Shown one piece after another: positions 21,481-30,396 of a stretch of 64,000 nucleotides of DNA. The DNA lies in NCBI RefSeq assembly GCF_002879855.1, contig NZ_PNYB01000013.1:103371-167370 (forward strand), read 5' to 3'. The position numbers and the translations under genes are program-made. Numbering within the stretch: the stretch's first letter is position 1; each line of letters starts with the position of its first letter. Below the pieces are notes generated by a model. The model searched no databases. It saw only the letters and a program-made list of their open reading frames with translations, and was not told where the DNA came from. The stretch comes from Trinickia soli. Lineage in GTDB: Bacteria; Pseudomonadota; Gammaproteobacteria; Burkholderiales; Burkholderiaceae.

Positions 21481-21486
21481 TAAAAT
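21481..21486 (+). promoter_or_regulatory. Probable -10 box of argH
   Basis: TAAAAT lies 48 bases before the argH ATG in the 180-base gap after the anti-sigma gene. No clear -35 box is seen. Confidence 0.45.
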
Positions 21487-21533
21487 CCACGGCTTCCCGC
21501 CGCATCGGCGCCCCCCTCTTTTAGCTGATCATC

Positions 21534-22937
21534 ATGACGTCTCAACTGCACAAAAAAGGCGAAGCCTGGTCGGCTCGCTTCTCGGAGCCGATGTCGGAGC
21601 TCGTCAAGCGCTACACGTCGTCGGTGTTCTTCGACAAGCGTATGGCGTTCGTCGATATCGAGGGCTCGCTCGCGCACGCAAAGATGCTGGCCGCACAAAA
21701 GATCATCAGCGCCGATGACCTGGCTGCGATCGAACGCGGCATGGCGCAAATCAAGGGCGAGATCGAGCGGGGCGAATTCGAGTGGCAGCTCGACCTCGAA
21801 GATGTCCACCTCAATATCGAAGCGCGCCTGACGGCGCTGATCGGCGACGCCGGCAAGCGTCTGCATACGGGCCGCTCGCGCAACGACCAGGTTGCCACCG
21901 ATATCCGCCTTTGGCTGCGCGGCGAAATCGACCGCATCGGCGGGCTCATCAAGGATCTGCGTACCGCGCTCGTCGATATGGCCGAGCAACATGCCGAAAC
22001 GATCATGCCCGGTTTCACGCACCTGCAGGTCGCGCAGCCGGTCACGTTCGGCCATCATCTGCTCGCCTACGTCGAGATGTTCGGTCGCGATGCCGAGCGC
22101 ATGCGCGACTGCCGTGCGCGCGTGAACCGTTTGCCGCTCGGTGCGGCCGCGCTCGCAGGCACGACTTATCCGATCGACCGCCACGCGGTGGCGAAAACGC
22201 TGGGTTTCGACGGCATCTGCGCGAACTCGCTCGACGCCGTGTCAGACCGCGATTTCGCGATCGAATTTACGGCCGCTGCGGCGCTCGTGATGACGCACGT
22301 GTCGCGTCTCTCGGAAGAACTCGTGCTGTGGATGAGCCCGCGCGTCGGTTTCATCGATTTGGCCGATCGCTTCTGCACGGGCTCGTCGATCATGCCGCAG
22401 AAGAAAAACCCGGACGTGCCCGAACTCGCGCGCGGCAAGACGGGTCGCGTCAATGGCCATCTGATGGCGCTGCTGACGCTGATGAAAGGCCAGCCGCTCG
22501 CCTACAACAAGGACAATCAGGAAGATAAAGAGCCGCTGTTCGACACGGTCGATACGGTGGCCGACACGCTGCGCATCTTCGCCGAAATGGTGGCCGGCAT
22601 CACGGTGAAACCCGAGGCGATGCGCGCCGCTGCGCTGCAGGGCTTCTCGACGGCCACGGATCTCGCCGACTACCTCGTCAAGCGCGGGCTGCCGTTTCGC
22701 GATGCGCATGAGGCAGTCGCGCATGCAGTCCGCATCTGCGTGGACCGCGGTTGCGATCTGGCCGATCTCACGCTCGACGAAATGCGGGGCGAATTGCCGA
22801 ACGTCGCGCATTTGATCGGCGAAGACGTGTTCGACTATCTGACGTTGGAAGGCTCGGTGGCAAGCCGCAATCATCCGGGCGGCACTGCACCGGAGCAGGT
22901 GCGCGCGGCGGTGGCCGCGCTGCGTAAGACGCTGTAG
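21534..22937 (+). CDS. argH: Argininosuccinate lyase
   Basis: Cleaves argininosuccinate to arginine and fumarate, the last step of arginine synthesis. The 467-residue length is typical. Family motifs are intact: TGRSRNDQ near residue 110, the catalytic-region TTYPIDR, and the superfamily signature [12 protein letters not shown] near residue 284. The N-terminus begins [20 protein letters not shown]. It is a single gene with a probable TAAAAT promoter at 21481. The stop codon TAG lies within a GCTGTA hexamer repeat (22931-22952). A GC hairpin follows at 22994-23011. Confidence 0.97.
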   Translation: MTSQLHKKGEAWSARFSEPMSELVKRYTSSVFFDKRMAFVDIEGSLAHAKMLAAQKIISADDLAAIERGMAQIKGEIERGEFEWQLDLEDVHLNIEARLTALIGDAGKRLHTGRSRNDQVATDIRLWLRGEIDRIGGLIKDLRTALVDMAEQHAETIMPGFTHLQVAQPVTFGHHLLAYVEMFGRDAERMRDCRARVNRLPLGAAALAGTTYPIDRHAVAKTLGFDGICANSLDAVSDRDFAIEFTAAAALVMTHVSRLSEELVLWMSPRVGFIDLADRFCTGSSIMPQKKNPDVPELARGKTGRVNGHLMALLTLMKGQPLAYNKDNQEDKEPLFDTVDTVADTLRIFAEMVAGITVKPEAMRAAALQGFSTATDLADYLVKRGLPFRDAHEAVAHAVRICVDRGCDLADLTLDEMRGELPNVAHLIGEDVFDYLTLEGSVASRNHPGGTAPEQVRAAVAALRKTL

Positions 22938-22952
22938 CTGTAGCTGTAGCTG
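22931..22952 (+). repeat. Hexanucleotide repeat across the argH stop codon
   Basis: GCTGTA is repeated three times plus a partial fourth copy. The first unit contains the TAG stop codon, so extra copies would not lengthen the protein. Confidence 0.8.
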
Positions 22953-22993
22953 CATGAGCGGGCCGGCCATCCGCGGCCCGGACCCGCGACGAT

Positions 22994-23011
22994 CGGGGGC
23001 CTTCGCCCCCG
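22994..23011. terminator. GC hairpin between argH and the convergent LprI-like gene
   Basis: CGGGGGC and GCCCCCG pair around a CTTC tetraloop. The loop is a stable type and the position between convergent genes fits termination, but there is no T-tract, so it could instead be a transcript-end stabiliser. Confidence 0.4.
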
Positions 23012-23017
23012 CTCCCC

Positions 23018-23920
23018 TCAATCGTTTCCGACGGTCTCCGACAAACGCTTGACCGTCGCCACGCGCTCTCCGATCAAATCGGCGCGCTCGGCTTCGGTGC
23101 CGAGCGGCGAGGTGGCGTCGAAGTATGCCGCCCATGCGCGTTGCGCGCGGACCAACGCCGATCTCGAATGGGGCGGCAGCTTATCGCGCAATGCCCGGGT
23201 ATAGCGCCGCAAATCGAACTGCGCATGCTCGCAGGTCGCATCGGCCGAACACGGGCGCATCCGCTCGTTGTGCGCACGCGCGTCTTCGCTTTGCGCGCGC
23301 CCGCCCGAACCGCCCGAAGCCGCGGGACCGACCGTAGCCCCCGTAACCGCGCCCCCTGCCGACGCTCCGCTTACCGTCGCAGCGAGCGACGGTGCAGCGC
23401 CCGCCGCAGCCCCGGAACCCGCTGCAACCACACCCGAAGCCGAAACCGCAGTCGGCGCCGGCGGTGCAAACCGCGCGGCCGCATGCCGCACTGCCAGCGC
23501 CCGGTCGCGCACCGACTGCAGCAACACATTCGCTTGCGTGATCGAATAGCTGCTGCCGCGCGTGGTCTCGAACACGGCGTGGACGAGGACCGCCTCGTCC
23601 TTGCGCCAGGCGAGCCAGCGGCGCTGGCTTTCATCCCAGCCGCGCCGGTCGCTATCGGGCGCATTGGCCGCAATCGATCGCATCGACGCGTCGATGGCCG
23701 CTTCCCACGCCTCACGGGCTGCATCGATGCATTGCACTTGGCCGGCCGTCGTCGAGCGGTCCGCGCGCGCGAAGCAGTTCTGCATCGTCGTATCGATCGG
23801 GTCGGCCCGCGCGGCTTCGGCCTGCGCCACCAGCGGAGCGGCCGCAAGGGCCGCCGCTATCGCAACCGCGCGCACCGCGGACGCAGCGCGCACACCAAGG
23901 AGGTAAGTAGTGTCCGACAT
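23018..23920 (-). CDS. LprI-like exported protein with two modules
   Basis: A 300-residue protein with a signal peptide (hydrophobic run AVAIAAALAAAPLVAQAEA, residues 19-37), so probably periplasmic. Residues about 45-160 resemble the lysozyme-inhibitor LprI N-terminal domain (DUF1311), with a Cys pair in NCFARAD and VQCIDAA and the signature SQRRWLAWRKDE. A Gly/Ala-rich linker (about 165-215) leads to a second, shorter module with RAQRAWAAYFDA. ATG 23920 lies two bases after the decarboxylase stop codon; the in-frame TTG at 23926 would overlap that stop. The close spacing implies translational coupling. Lysozyme inhibition is a family suggestion, not shown here. Confidence 0.75.
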   Translation of the reverse strand: MSDTTYLLGVRAASAVRAVAIAAALAAAPLVAQAEAARADPIDTTMQNCFARADRSTTAGQVQCIDAAREAWEAAIDASMRSIAANAPDSDRRGWDESQRRWLAWRKDEAVLVHAVFETTRGSSYSITQANVLLQSVRDRALAVRHAAARFAPPAPTAVSASGVVAAGSGAAAGAAPSLAATVSGASAGGAVTGATVGPAASGGSGGRAQSEDARAHNERMRPCSADATCEHAQFDLRRYTRALRDKLPPHSRSALVRAQRAWAAYFDATSPLGTEAERADLIGERVATVKRLSETVGND

Positions 23921-23922
23921 CG

Positions 23923-26202
23923 TCAAGCGCGCACGCAGTCGACGAAATATTCCGTACGCCCGCCTGCCGTTTCCGCCACGAGCCCGTGAATATCCGTCGA
24001 AAAACCCGGAAAGCGTTCGTTGAACTCACGCGCAAAGCGCAGGTAGTTCACGATCGTCTTGTTGAAACGTTCGCCAGGAATCAACAGCGGAATCCCAGGC
24101 GGGTACGGTGTGAGCAGAATGCTCGTGACACGTCCTTCGAGCTCGTCGATCGGCACGCGGTCGATTTCGCGGTGCGCGAGCTTGGCGAACGCCTCCGACG
24201 GCTTCATCGCGGGTTCCATGTTCGACAGGTACATCTCCGTCGTCAATCGCGCGATGTCGTTCGCGCGATAAACGCTGTGAATGGCTTGGCACAGATCGCG
24301 CAAACCCATCCGCTCGTAGGCCGGATGCTGCGCGACGAACTCGGGCAGCACGCGCCACAGCGGCTGGTTCGAATCGTAGTCGTCCTTGAACTGCTGCAGT
24401 TCGGTGACCATCGAGTTCCAGCGGCCCTTCGTGATGCCGATCGTGAACATGATGAAGAACGAGTAGAGGCCCGTTTTTTCGACGATGATGCCGTGCTCGG
24501 CCAGGTACTTCGTCACGATCGCGGCCGGGATGCCCGTTTCGCCGAAGTCACCGGCCATGTCGAGCCCCGGCGTGACGATCGTCGCCTTGATCGGGTCGAG
24601 CATATTGAAGCCGTCCGCAAGCGGACCGAAGCCGTGCCATTGATCCTGCGCGTGCAGGATCCAATCCTCGCGCGAGCCGATGCCCTCGTCGGCCAGGGCC
24701 TCCGGGCCCCACACCTGGAAGAACCAGTCGTCGCCGTACTCGGCGTCGACCTTGCGCATCGCGCGGCGGAAGTCGAGCGCCTCGGCAATCGATTCTTCGA
24801 CGAGCGCCGTGCCGCCGGGCGGCTCCATCATCGCGGCCGCGACGTCGCACGACGCGATGATCGCGTATTGCGGGCTCGTCGACGTATGCATCAGATACGC
24901 CTCGTTGAAACGATGACGGTCGAACACGCCATGCTCGGAGTCCTGCACGACGATCTGCGACGCCTGCGAGATCCCGGCGAGCAGCTTGTGCGTGGAGTGC
25001 GTCGCGAACACGAGCGCGCCCGTGCGCGGGCGCCCCGCGCCGATCGCATGCATGTCCTGATAGAACGGATGGAATTCGGCGTGCGGCAGCCATGCTTCGT
25101 CGAAGTGCAGCGTATCGAGGAAATCGCCGAGCAATTCCTTGATCATTTCGACGTTGTAGACGACCCCGTCGTACGTGCTCTGCGTGATCGTCAGAATGCG
25201 CGGCTTCAGATCGGGATTCTTCTCCAGCGCCTCGCGTGCGAACGGGTTCGCGAGGATCTTCTTGCGAATGTTCTCGGGCTTGAACTCGTCGCGCGGAATC
25301 GGCCCGATGATGCCGAAGTTGTTGCGCGTCGGCGTCAGAAAGACAGGGATCGCGCCCGTCATCGTGATCGCGTGCAGGATCGATTTGTGGCAGTTGCGAT
25401 CGACAACGACGATATCGCCCGGCGCCACCGTCGCGTGCCAGACGATCTTGTTCGAGGTCGAGGTACCGTTCGTGACGAAGAACAGATGATCGGCGCTGAA
25501 GATGCGCGCGGCGTTGCGCTCGGATGCCGCTACCGGGCCGATGTGGTCGAGCAGTTGGCCAAGTTCGTCGACAGCGTTGCACACGTCGGCGCGCAGCATG
25601 TTTTCGCCGAAGAACTGATGGAACATCTGGCCCAGCGGGCTTTTCAAGAAAGCGACGCCGCCCGAATGGCCGGGGCAGTGCCACGAGTACGAGCCTTCGT
25701 CGGCGTACTTGACGAGTTCCTTGAAGAACGGCGGCGAGAGCGAGTCGAGATAGACCTTCGCTTCGCGCACGATATGGCGCGCGACGAACTCGGGCGTGTC
25801 CTCGAACATGTGAATGAAGCCGTGCAACTCGCGCAGAATGTCGTTCGGCAGATGGCGAGAGGTGCGCGTCTCGCCGTAGAGAAAGATCGGAATGTCGGCG
25901 TTGCGGCGGCGCACTTCGGTCACGAACGCGCGCAGTTCGAGAATGGCCGTGGCCAGTTCGGGAAGTTCGCCGTCCGGTCCCGTTTCCCCGAGCATGAGCT
26001 CATCGTCGTCGAGCGACAGGATGAAGCACGAGGCGCGGCTCGACTGTTGCGCAAACGAAGTCAGGTCGCCATAGCTCGTCAGTCCGAGCACTTCCACGCC
26101 CTCCCCTTCGATCGCTTCCGCGAGCGCACGGATACCCGATCCCGAAATGTTCTCGGAGCGAAAATCTTCGTCGATGATGACGACGGGGAAACGAAACTTC
26201 AT
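23923..26202 (-). CDS. Orn/Lys/Arg decarboxylase (fold III, PLP-dependent)
   Basis: A 759-residue pyridoxal-phosphate enzyme that decarboxylates a basic amino acid to a polyamine or diamine and CO2, consuming a proton. Its length matches inducible AdiA/LdcI-type enzymes, which form large oligomers. Domain order: N-terminal response-regulator-like wing (about residues 1-130), PLP-binding core with the Schiff-base Lys406 in HSTHKLL, and a C-terminal domain. The motif WHCPGHSGG and the stretch DRNCHKS are typical. Arginine, lysine or ornithine cannot be separated by eye. It is followed two bases later by the LprI-like gene and preceded, after 125 bases, by dcd on the same strand. Confidence 0.93.
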   Translation of the reverse strand: MKFRFPVVIIDEDFRSENISGSGIRALAEAIEGEGVEVLGLTSYGDLTSFAQQSSRASCFILSLDDDELMLGETGPDGELPELATAILELRAFVTEVRRRNADIPIFLYGETRTSRHLPNDILRELHGFIHMFEDTPEFVARHIVREAKVYLDSLSPPFFKELVKYADEGSYSWHCPGHSGGVAFLKSPLGQMFHQFFGENMLRADVCNAVDELGQLLDHIGPVAASERNAARIFSADHLFFVTNGTSTSNKIVWHATVAPGDIVVVDRNCHKSILHAITMTGAIPVFLTPTRNNFGIIGPIPRDEFKPENIRKKILANPFAREALEKNPDLKPRILTITQSTYDGVVYNVEMIKELLGDFLDTLHFDEAWLPHAEFHPFYQDMHAIGAGRPRTGALVFATHSTHKLLAGISQASQIVVQDSEHGVFDRHRFNEAYLMHTSTSPQYAIIASCDVAAAMMEPPGGTALVEESIAEALDFRRAMRKVDAEYGDDWFFQVWGPEALADEGIGSREDWILHAQDQWHGFGPLADGFNMLDPIKATIVTPGLDMAGDFGETGIPAAIVTKYLAEHGIIVEKTGLYSFFIMFTIGITKGRWNSMVTELQQFKDDYDSNQPLWRVLPEFVAQHPAYERMGLRDLCQAIHSVYRANDIARLTTEMYLSNMEPAMKPSEAFAKLAHREIDRVPIDELEGRVTSILLTPYPPGIPLLIPGERFNKTIVNYLRFAREFNERFPGFSTDIHGLVAETAGGRTEYFVDCVRA

Positions 26203-26327
26203 GGACGATTCTCCAAAACACTACGACCGCGGGCCCGGGGATGGTGCATCCCACGTGCCAGCGGCCGTCGAAACTCCTAGTCTCTACGCGCTACGCGTCC
26301 GTTGTATGACGGCAACGAATCAAATCA

Positions 26328-26897
26328 CTACGTCTTGGGCAGCGTGACGCCGTGCTGCCCCTGATACTTGCCTCCGCGATCGGCGTACGACACCTCGCAC
26401 ACTTCGTCGCTTTCGAAAAACAGCACCTGCGCCACGCCCTCGTTGGCATAGATCTTCGCGGGCAACGGCGTCGTGTTCGAAAATTCGAGCGTGACGTAGC
26501 CCTCCCACTCGGGCTCGAACGGCGTCACGTTGACGATGATGCCGCAGCGCGCGTAGGTCGATTTCCCCAGACACACTGTCAACACGTTGCGCGGAATGCG
26601 GAAGTACTCGACCGTGCGCGCGAGCGCGAACGAATTCGGCGGAATGATGCAGACCTCGCCCTTGAAATCGACGAACGATTTTTCGTCGAAGTTCTTCGGG
26701 TCGACGATCGTCGAATTGATGTTCGTGAAGATCTTGAATTCATCGGCGCAGCGGATGTCGTAGCCGTAGCTCGAGGTGCCGTAGCTGACGATCCTGCGGC
26801 CGTCTTCGGACGCACGCACCTGGTCGGGCACGAACGGCTCGATCATGTTGTGCTGTTCGGCCATGCGCCGAATCCACTTGTCGGATTTGATGGTCAT
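26328..26897 (-). CDS. dcd: dCTP deaminase
   Basis: Deaminates dCTP to dUTP, supplying dTMP synthesis. The 189-residue length is the family norm. The signature [12 protein letters not shown] and the catalytic-Glu region ([13 protein letters not shown]) are intact. A short gap of 23 bases separates it from the SodC-like gene upstream on the same strand, so the two may be cotranscribed, although their functions are unrelated. Confidence 0.96.
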   Translation of the reverse strand: MTIKSDKWIRRMAEQHNMIEPFVPDQVRASEDGRRIVSYGTSSYGYDIRCADEFKIFTNINSTIVDPKNFDEKSFVDFKGEVCIIPPNSFALARTVEYFRIPRNVLTVCLGKSTYARCGIIVNVTPFEPEWEGYVTLEFSNTTPLPAKIYANEGVAQVLFFESDEVCEVSYADRGGKYQGQHGVTLPKT

Positions 26898-26920
26898 AGG
26901 AAGACGCTAAAAAAGCGGAT

Positions 26921-27466
26921 TTACCGCCGGATCGCGCCGCACGCGAGCGCGGGGCCCACGTTGCGGTCGGGAAACGCCGGATCGCCGGGATCGCGCGCGA
27001 CGATCACCGCGCGGCCGACGACGGAACGCACGCCGTCGAGCGCCACGTCGGGCGCGACGATGAAACCCGCCGCCACGCCCGTTGCGTCCGCATGAATGTT
27101 GCCGAGATCGCCTGCGCGCCGCACGCCCGTTTTGAGGCGGTCGGCCGCGGGCGCAAACACGCCGCCCGCGCTGGAGCCGTCGGCCGCGTTGCAATCGCCG
27201 CGCTCGTGAACCTGCAACGCGTGATCGCTGTTGGGCGGCAAACCGACCAGGTTGTACGTGACTTGTACGCCGTCCGAGCGCTCGATGAACGTGACGGAAC
27301 CGCGCGCCGTGTTGCCGACCGTGGGCAACGCCTGCGCGTCCGCGCGTTTTTCGTGGGGGCCGAAGAAGGCGGCGCAGCCGCCGAGCGTCACGCTCGCAGC
27401 CAGCAACAGGCCGGCGGCGGCAACGTTCGGGCGGTGGGGACGCCGCCCACCGGTACGTTCTCTCAT
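26921..27466 (-). CDS. SodC-fold lipoprotein lacking most Cu/Zn ligands
   Basis: A 181-residue exported lipoprotein with lipobox LGGC (Cys31) after a hydrophobic stretch. Residues 50-179 match the Cu/Zn superoxide dismutase fold: LQVHERGDCN, SSAGG, AGDLGNIHADATG, VVGRAVIV and ALACGAI. The disulfide cysteines C92 and C176 are kept. By alignment to family motifs only one copper ligand remains (H87). The others are Q85, V103 and A157; the zinc-site His is R116 or R117, with D120 kept; and the active-site Arg near the C-terminus is Ala. Dismutase activity is therefore unlikely. ATG 27466 starts the signal peptide. The role is unknown; copper or envelope stress is only a guess. Confidence 0.8.
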   Translation of the reverse strand: MRERTGGRRPHRPNVAAAGLLLAASVTLGGCAAFFGPHEKRADAQALPTVGNTARGSVTFIERSDGVQVTYNLVGLPPNSDHALQVHERGDCNAADGSSAGGVFAPAADRLKTGVRRAGDLGNIHADATGVAAGFIVAPDVALDGVRSVVGRAVIVARDPGDPAFPDRNVGPALACGAIRR

Positions 27467-27619
27467 GCGATCCTCATGCCGGGACGCGGCGCCCTTGCAC
27501 CGCCGAGCCGGACTCAAGCGAAGGCGACATGATACCGCGACCTGCGCAAGGCAAGCACAAACGGGGCCTTGCGCCGCGCTTGGCGCGGGCAAGCCCCCAC
27601 CGCGCGGCGAACGCGTTCG

Positions 27620-28708
27620 TCACGTGTCCTGGACAACAATGGTCGGGAACTTCGCACTCATGTCGCGCGCGCGCTCGGCGATGCGGATCGCCACCTTGCG
27701 CGCGATCGTGCGATAGGTCTGTGCGATGAGGCCTTGCGGATCGGCCACGACGGTCGGGCGCCCGCTGTCCGCCTGCTCGCGAATGCCGATGTCGAGCGGC
27801 AGGCTGCCAAGCATCTCGACGCCGTATTCCCTGGCCATGCGCTCGGCCCCGCCCGTCCCGAAAATGTGTTCGGCGTGGCCGCAATTCGAGCAGACGTGGA
27901 TGCTCATGTTCTCGACGAGGCCAAGGATCGGCACGCCGACCTTCTCGAACATCTTGAGCCCCTTCTTCGCATCGATGAGCGCAATGTCCTGCGGCGTCGT
28001 GACGATAACGGCGCCGGTCAACGGCACGCGCTGCGACAGCGTGAGCTGAATATCACCCGTGCCGGGCGGCATATCGACGATGAGGTAATCGAGCTCGCCC
28101 CAATTCGTCTGCCGCAACAGTTGTTCGAGCGCCGATGTGGCCATCGGGCCGCGCCAGACCATCGGATTGTCCTGATCGACGAGAAAGCCGATCGAATTGG
28201 CCTCGATGCCGTGGCCTTGCATCGGATTCATTGATTGGCCGTCGGGCGATTCGGGACGCCCTTCGATGCCAAGCATCATCGGCAACGACGGCCCGTAAAT
28301 GTCGGCGTCGAGAATGCCGACGGCCGCGCCCTCGCTCGCCAACGCCAACGCGAGGTTGACGGCCGTCGTGCTCTTGCCGACGCCGCCCTTGCCCGACGCC
28401 ACAGCCACGATGTTCTTCACCTTCGGCAACAGCTTCACGCCCGGCTGCACGGTGTGCGCGACGATTGACTGCGACACCGTGACGTTGGCCCGCTCAACGC
28501 CCGGTACTTTCAAAAGCGCCTGCTCGACGATGCTGCGCATCGCGTCGAACTGGCTCCTGGCCGGATAGCCGAGCACGACCTCGACGCCGACAGTCGCGCC
28601 GTCGATGCTCACGTTCTTGATGCCCTTGCCGGTTGCGACCGGCCGGCCCGTGTTGGGATCGGTGACGGCCGCCAGTGCGGCGTCGACCTGGGCCCGATCA
28701 ATACTCAT
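27620..28708 (-). CDS. apbC: Mrp/ApbC-type iron-sulfur cluster carrier ATPase
   Basis: A 362-residue cytoplasmic P-loop ATPase that carries Fe-S clusters to target proteins. Residues 5-80 are a MIP18/DUF59 domain. The deviant Walker A GKGGVGKSTT follows near residue 106, then DADIYGPSLP, the Walker-B-like region LIVDMPPGTGD, and the paired cysteines CSNCG near residue 280 that bind the bridging cluster. ATG 28708 has GGAG upstream. A palindrome with an embedded -10 box lies at 28889-28909. It lies divergent from the OmpA-family lipoprotein gene. Confidence 0.96.
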   Translation of the reverse strand: MSIDRAQVDAALAAVTDPNTGRPVATGKGIKNVSIDGATVGVEVVLGYPARSQFDAMRSIVEQALLKVPGVERANVTVSQSIVAHTVQPGVKLLPKVKNIVAVASGKGGVGKSTTAVNLALALASEGAAVGILDADIYGPSLPMMLGIEGRPESPDGQSMNPMQGHGIEANSIGFLVDQDNPMVWRGPMATSALEQLLRQTNWGELDYLIVDMPPGTGDIQLTLSQRVPLTGAVIVTTPQDIALIDAKKGLKMFEKVGVPILGLVENMSIHVCSNCGHAEHIFGTGGAERMAREYGVEMLGSLPLDIGIREQADSGRPTVVADPQGLIAQTYRTIARKVAIRIAERARDMSAKFPTIVVQDT

Positions 28709-29346
28709 CGATTCGACTCCGAGGGGGATGATGCGCGCGGCGCAACCGCCGCGCAGGTGCGCGACGCGCCGGACATGTGGCTGCAAAACCATAGCGCCAA
28801 AGCCGATACAGCCTTCGATTGCCAATAGGTGGGCTGCCGGATTCTGCCGCGCAGCCGCCGAGCGGCAAAAGGGCTGCATCGGCGGCCACAGCCACTATTG
28901 TAGTGGCTGGCGGCCGGGCGCGGGCCGGGCCTTTACGACGCGCGGGAATCGCCAGCCGAGCCGCTTCGCGCCGACGGGCGTTTTCCGCACGGTCGCCTCG
29001 CGCGGCCGATAGCCGCATCAGGCCCGGTCCCTGCTTGGTGGTCAACTCGCCCCAGGCGGACGCCGGCCGCGCCGTCGAGGTCGTCGGCATGTGTGCGGCG
29101 GGCGTGCCTTGCCTCGAAAAATTGAAAGCAATTGTTGCGCTCCATTGCCAAAATAGGAGAGGCAGGGCAACTTCGCGCAGCGGCAAGCGCGGAAAGGGGC
29201 CTTATCCCAACCCCAGGGACATCCGTTCCGGGGCTGCCGGTGCGTCACGCCGCAGCGCGACTGCTGCGTCGGATCACCCTGCCTTGCCTCGGTGCGGCCG
29301 TGTCGCGCTCGCCGCGTGAGGGACTGTTTCCACAGAGGACATGAAC
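28709..29346. other. 638-base intergenic region between mrp and the OmpA lipoprotein gene
   Basis: This divergent gap holds a perfect 9+3+9 palindrome at 28889-28909 with a minus-strand TACAAT at its centre. Otherwise I see no RNA gene, repeat or convincing small gene. The short open frames here are Arg/Ala-rich and lack ribosome sites. Confidence 0.5.
28889..28909 (-). promoter_or_regulatory. Palindrome centred on a -10 box upstream of mrp
   Basis: CAGCCACTA and TAGTGGCTG form a perfect 9-bp inverted repeat around TTG. Read on the minus strand, the centre gives TACAAT, a good -10 box, about 180 bases before the mrp ATG. It may be an operator or a hairpin at the transcript start. Confidence 0.45.
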
Positions 29347-29997
29347 ATGAACGCAAAAATCGCCACTCGTCTCACCGTTTTCACCGTTGCAGGCGCATTG
29401 CTTGCCGGGTGCGCCACGCAGCAGGGTACCAACACGGCCGCGGGCACGGGCATCGGCGCCGCGGTAGGCGCCGGCATCGGGGCGCTGGCCGGCGGTGGTA
29501 AGGGCGCGGCCATCGGCGCGGGTGTCGGCGCGCTGGCCGGCGGCGTCACGGGCTACAACTGGCAGGCAATCCGCAACAAGCTGTCGGGCGCATCGAAGGG
29601 CACCGGCACGCAGGTGACCGAACAGCCGGACGGCTCGCTCAAGCTGAACATTCCCAGCAACGTGACGTTCGCGACGAACAGCTACCAGATCAACCCGGCG
29701 CTTTATCCGACGCTCAACGAACTGTCGTCGCAGATGCAGCAGCACCCGGAGCTCGTGGCCGACGTGCGCGGCTATACGGATAGCACCGGCAGCGCCTCGT
29801 TGAACCAGACGCTGTCGCAAAACCGCGCGCAGAGCGTGGCTAGCTATCTGAGCCAGCATGGCGTGTCGCCGAACCGTCTCATGGCTACGGGCTACGGCCC
29901 CAACAATCCGGTGGCCGATAACGGCACCGAGACCGGTCGGGCACAAAACCGCCGCGTCGAGATCTATCTGCGCGCGACGTCGCAGCCGGCAGGCTGA
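29347..29997 (+). CDS. OmpA-family outer-membrane lipoprotein with glycine zipper
   Basis: A 216-residue lipoprotein. The signal peptide ends in the lipobox LAGC (about residue 20). Residues 30-75 are a glycine-zipper segment of repeated GxxxG (GTGIGAAVGAG, GAAIGAGVGALAGG). Residues 95-212 are an OmpA C-terminal peptidoglycan-binding domain with NVTFATNSYQI, the TDSTGS loop, and NRRVEI at the end. It resembles YiaD-type proteins. It should anchor the outer membrane to peptidoglycan. ATG 29347 is chosen over ATG 29341 because AGAGGA is two bases from the first and eight from the second. Confidence 0.9.
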   Translation: MNAKIATRLTVFTVAGALLAGCATQQGTNTAAGTGIGAAVGAGIGALAGGGKGAAIGAGVGALAGGVTGYNWQAIRNKLSGASKGTGTQVTEQPDGSLKLNIPSNVTFATNSYQINPALYPTLNELSSQMQQHPELVADVRGYTDSTGSASLNQTLSQNRAQSVASYLSQHGVSPNRLMATGYGPNNPVADNGTETGRAQNRRVEIYLRATSQPAG

Positions 29998-30154
29998 GCC
30001 CGCCCCCGGGCGGTCCGCCCGGCCGCCGCGATGGGTCGGCCGGCCCGGGCGACGGGTGCGGGCCGCACCACCGGAAACGGTGACGGAAGCAGTCGGGAAG
30101 GCGGCGGTAAACGAGTCGAAAAATTTTTCGAACTCGGCAGCGTTTCGTTGGTCT

Positions 30155-30244
30155 TTACATACGGTACGTGGCTGGCCAACGCCGCTGCGTCACCATTCTC
30201 CTCTTGTCGTTGTTGCTCCGGGGCCGAACGCCCCGGTTTTTTTT
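30155..30244 (+). ncRNA. Candidate small RNA ending in an intrinsic terminator
   Basis: A possible Hfq-type small RNA of about 60-90 nt. The 3' end is a textbook terminator with eight T residues. Just before it lies an unpaired CU-rich stretch containing CTCCTC, complementary to the Shine-Dalgarno sequence, a common seed in Hfq-dependent sRNAs. TACATA at 30156-30161 could be a weak -10, without a -35. The terminator begins 220 bases after the OmpA lipoprotein stop, far for a simple terminator. It could equally be the processed 3' UTR of that gene. No known family is recognised. Confidence 0.35.
30218..30244 (+). terminator. Strong Rho-independent terminator
   Basis: CCGGGGC (30218-30224) pairs with GCCCCGG (30230-30236) around a five-base loop and is followed by eight T residues. 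It insulates metG from upstream transcription. Confidence 0.93.
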
Positions 30245-30351
30245 GGCAACCTCGCTTCCCTTACACCCCCTCGCCGAGCGTCGGTCCGGCCTGGCCCGCA
30301 GCCCAGCCGTCCGGCCCACGCCGCAGCGCCATGGGCACACCGCGTGCCTGC

Positions 30352-30357
30352 TAAAAT
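30352..30357 (+). promoter_or_regulatory. Probable -10 box of metG
   Basis: TAAAAT lies 40 bases before the metG ATG and downstream of a strong terminator, so metG needs its own promoter here. No clear -35 box is seen. Confidence 0.5.
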
Positions 30358-30396
30358 CGTCGCTTTCCCTCAAGCCGTTCCTCCTTCTATACGCAC

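Larger units (their letters stand above)
29998..30396. other. 399-base gap with terminator and possible small RNA
   Basis: The gap between the OmpA lipoprotein gene and metG holds a GC-rich first half, a CU-rich stretch (TTCTCCTCTTG, about 30196-30206), a strong terminator at 30218-30244, and a TAAAAT -10 box for metG at 30352. See the ncRNA and terminator entries. Confidence 0.55.

Noticed and set aside
23986..26280. A long plus-strand open frame opposite the decarboxylase gene
   Set aside because: Antisense shadow; the minus strand has the PLP motif and full family features.
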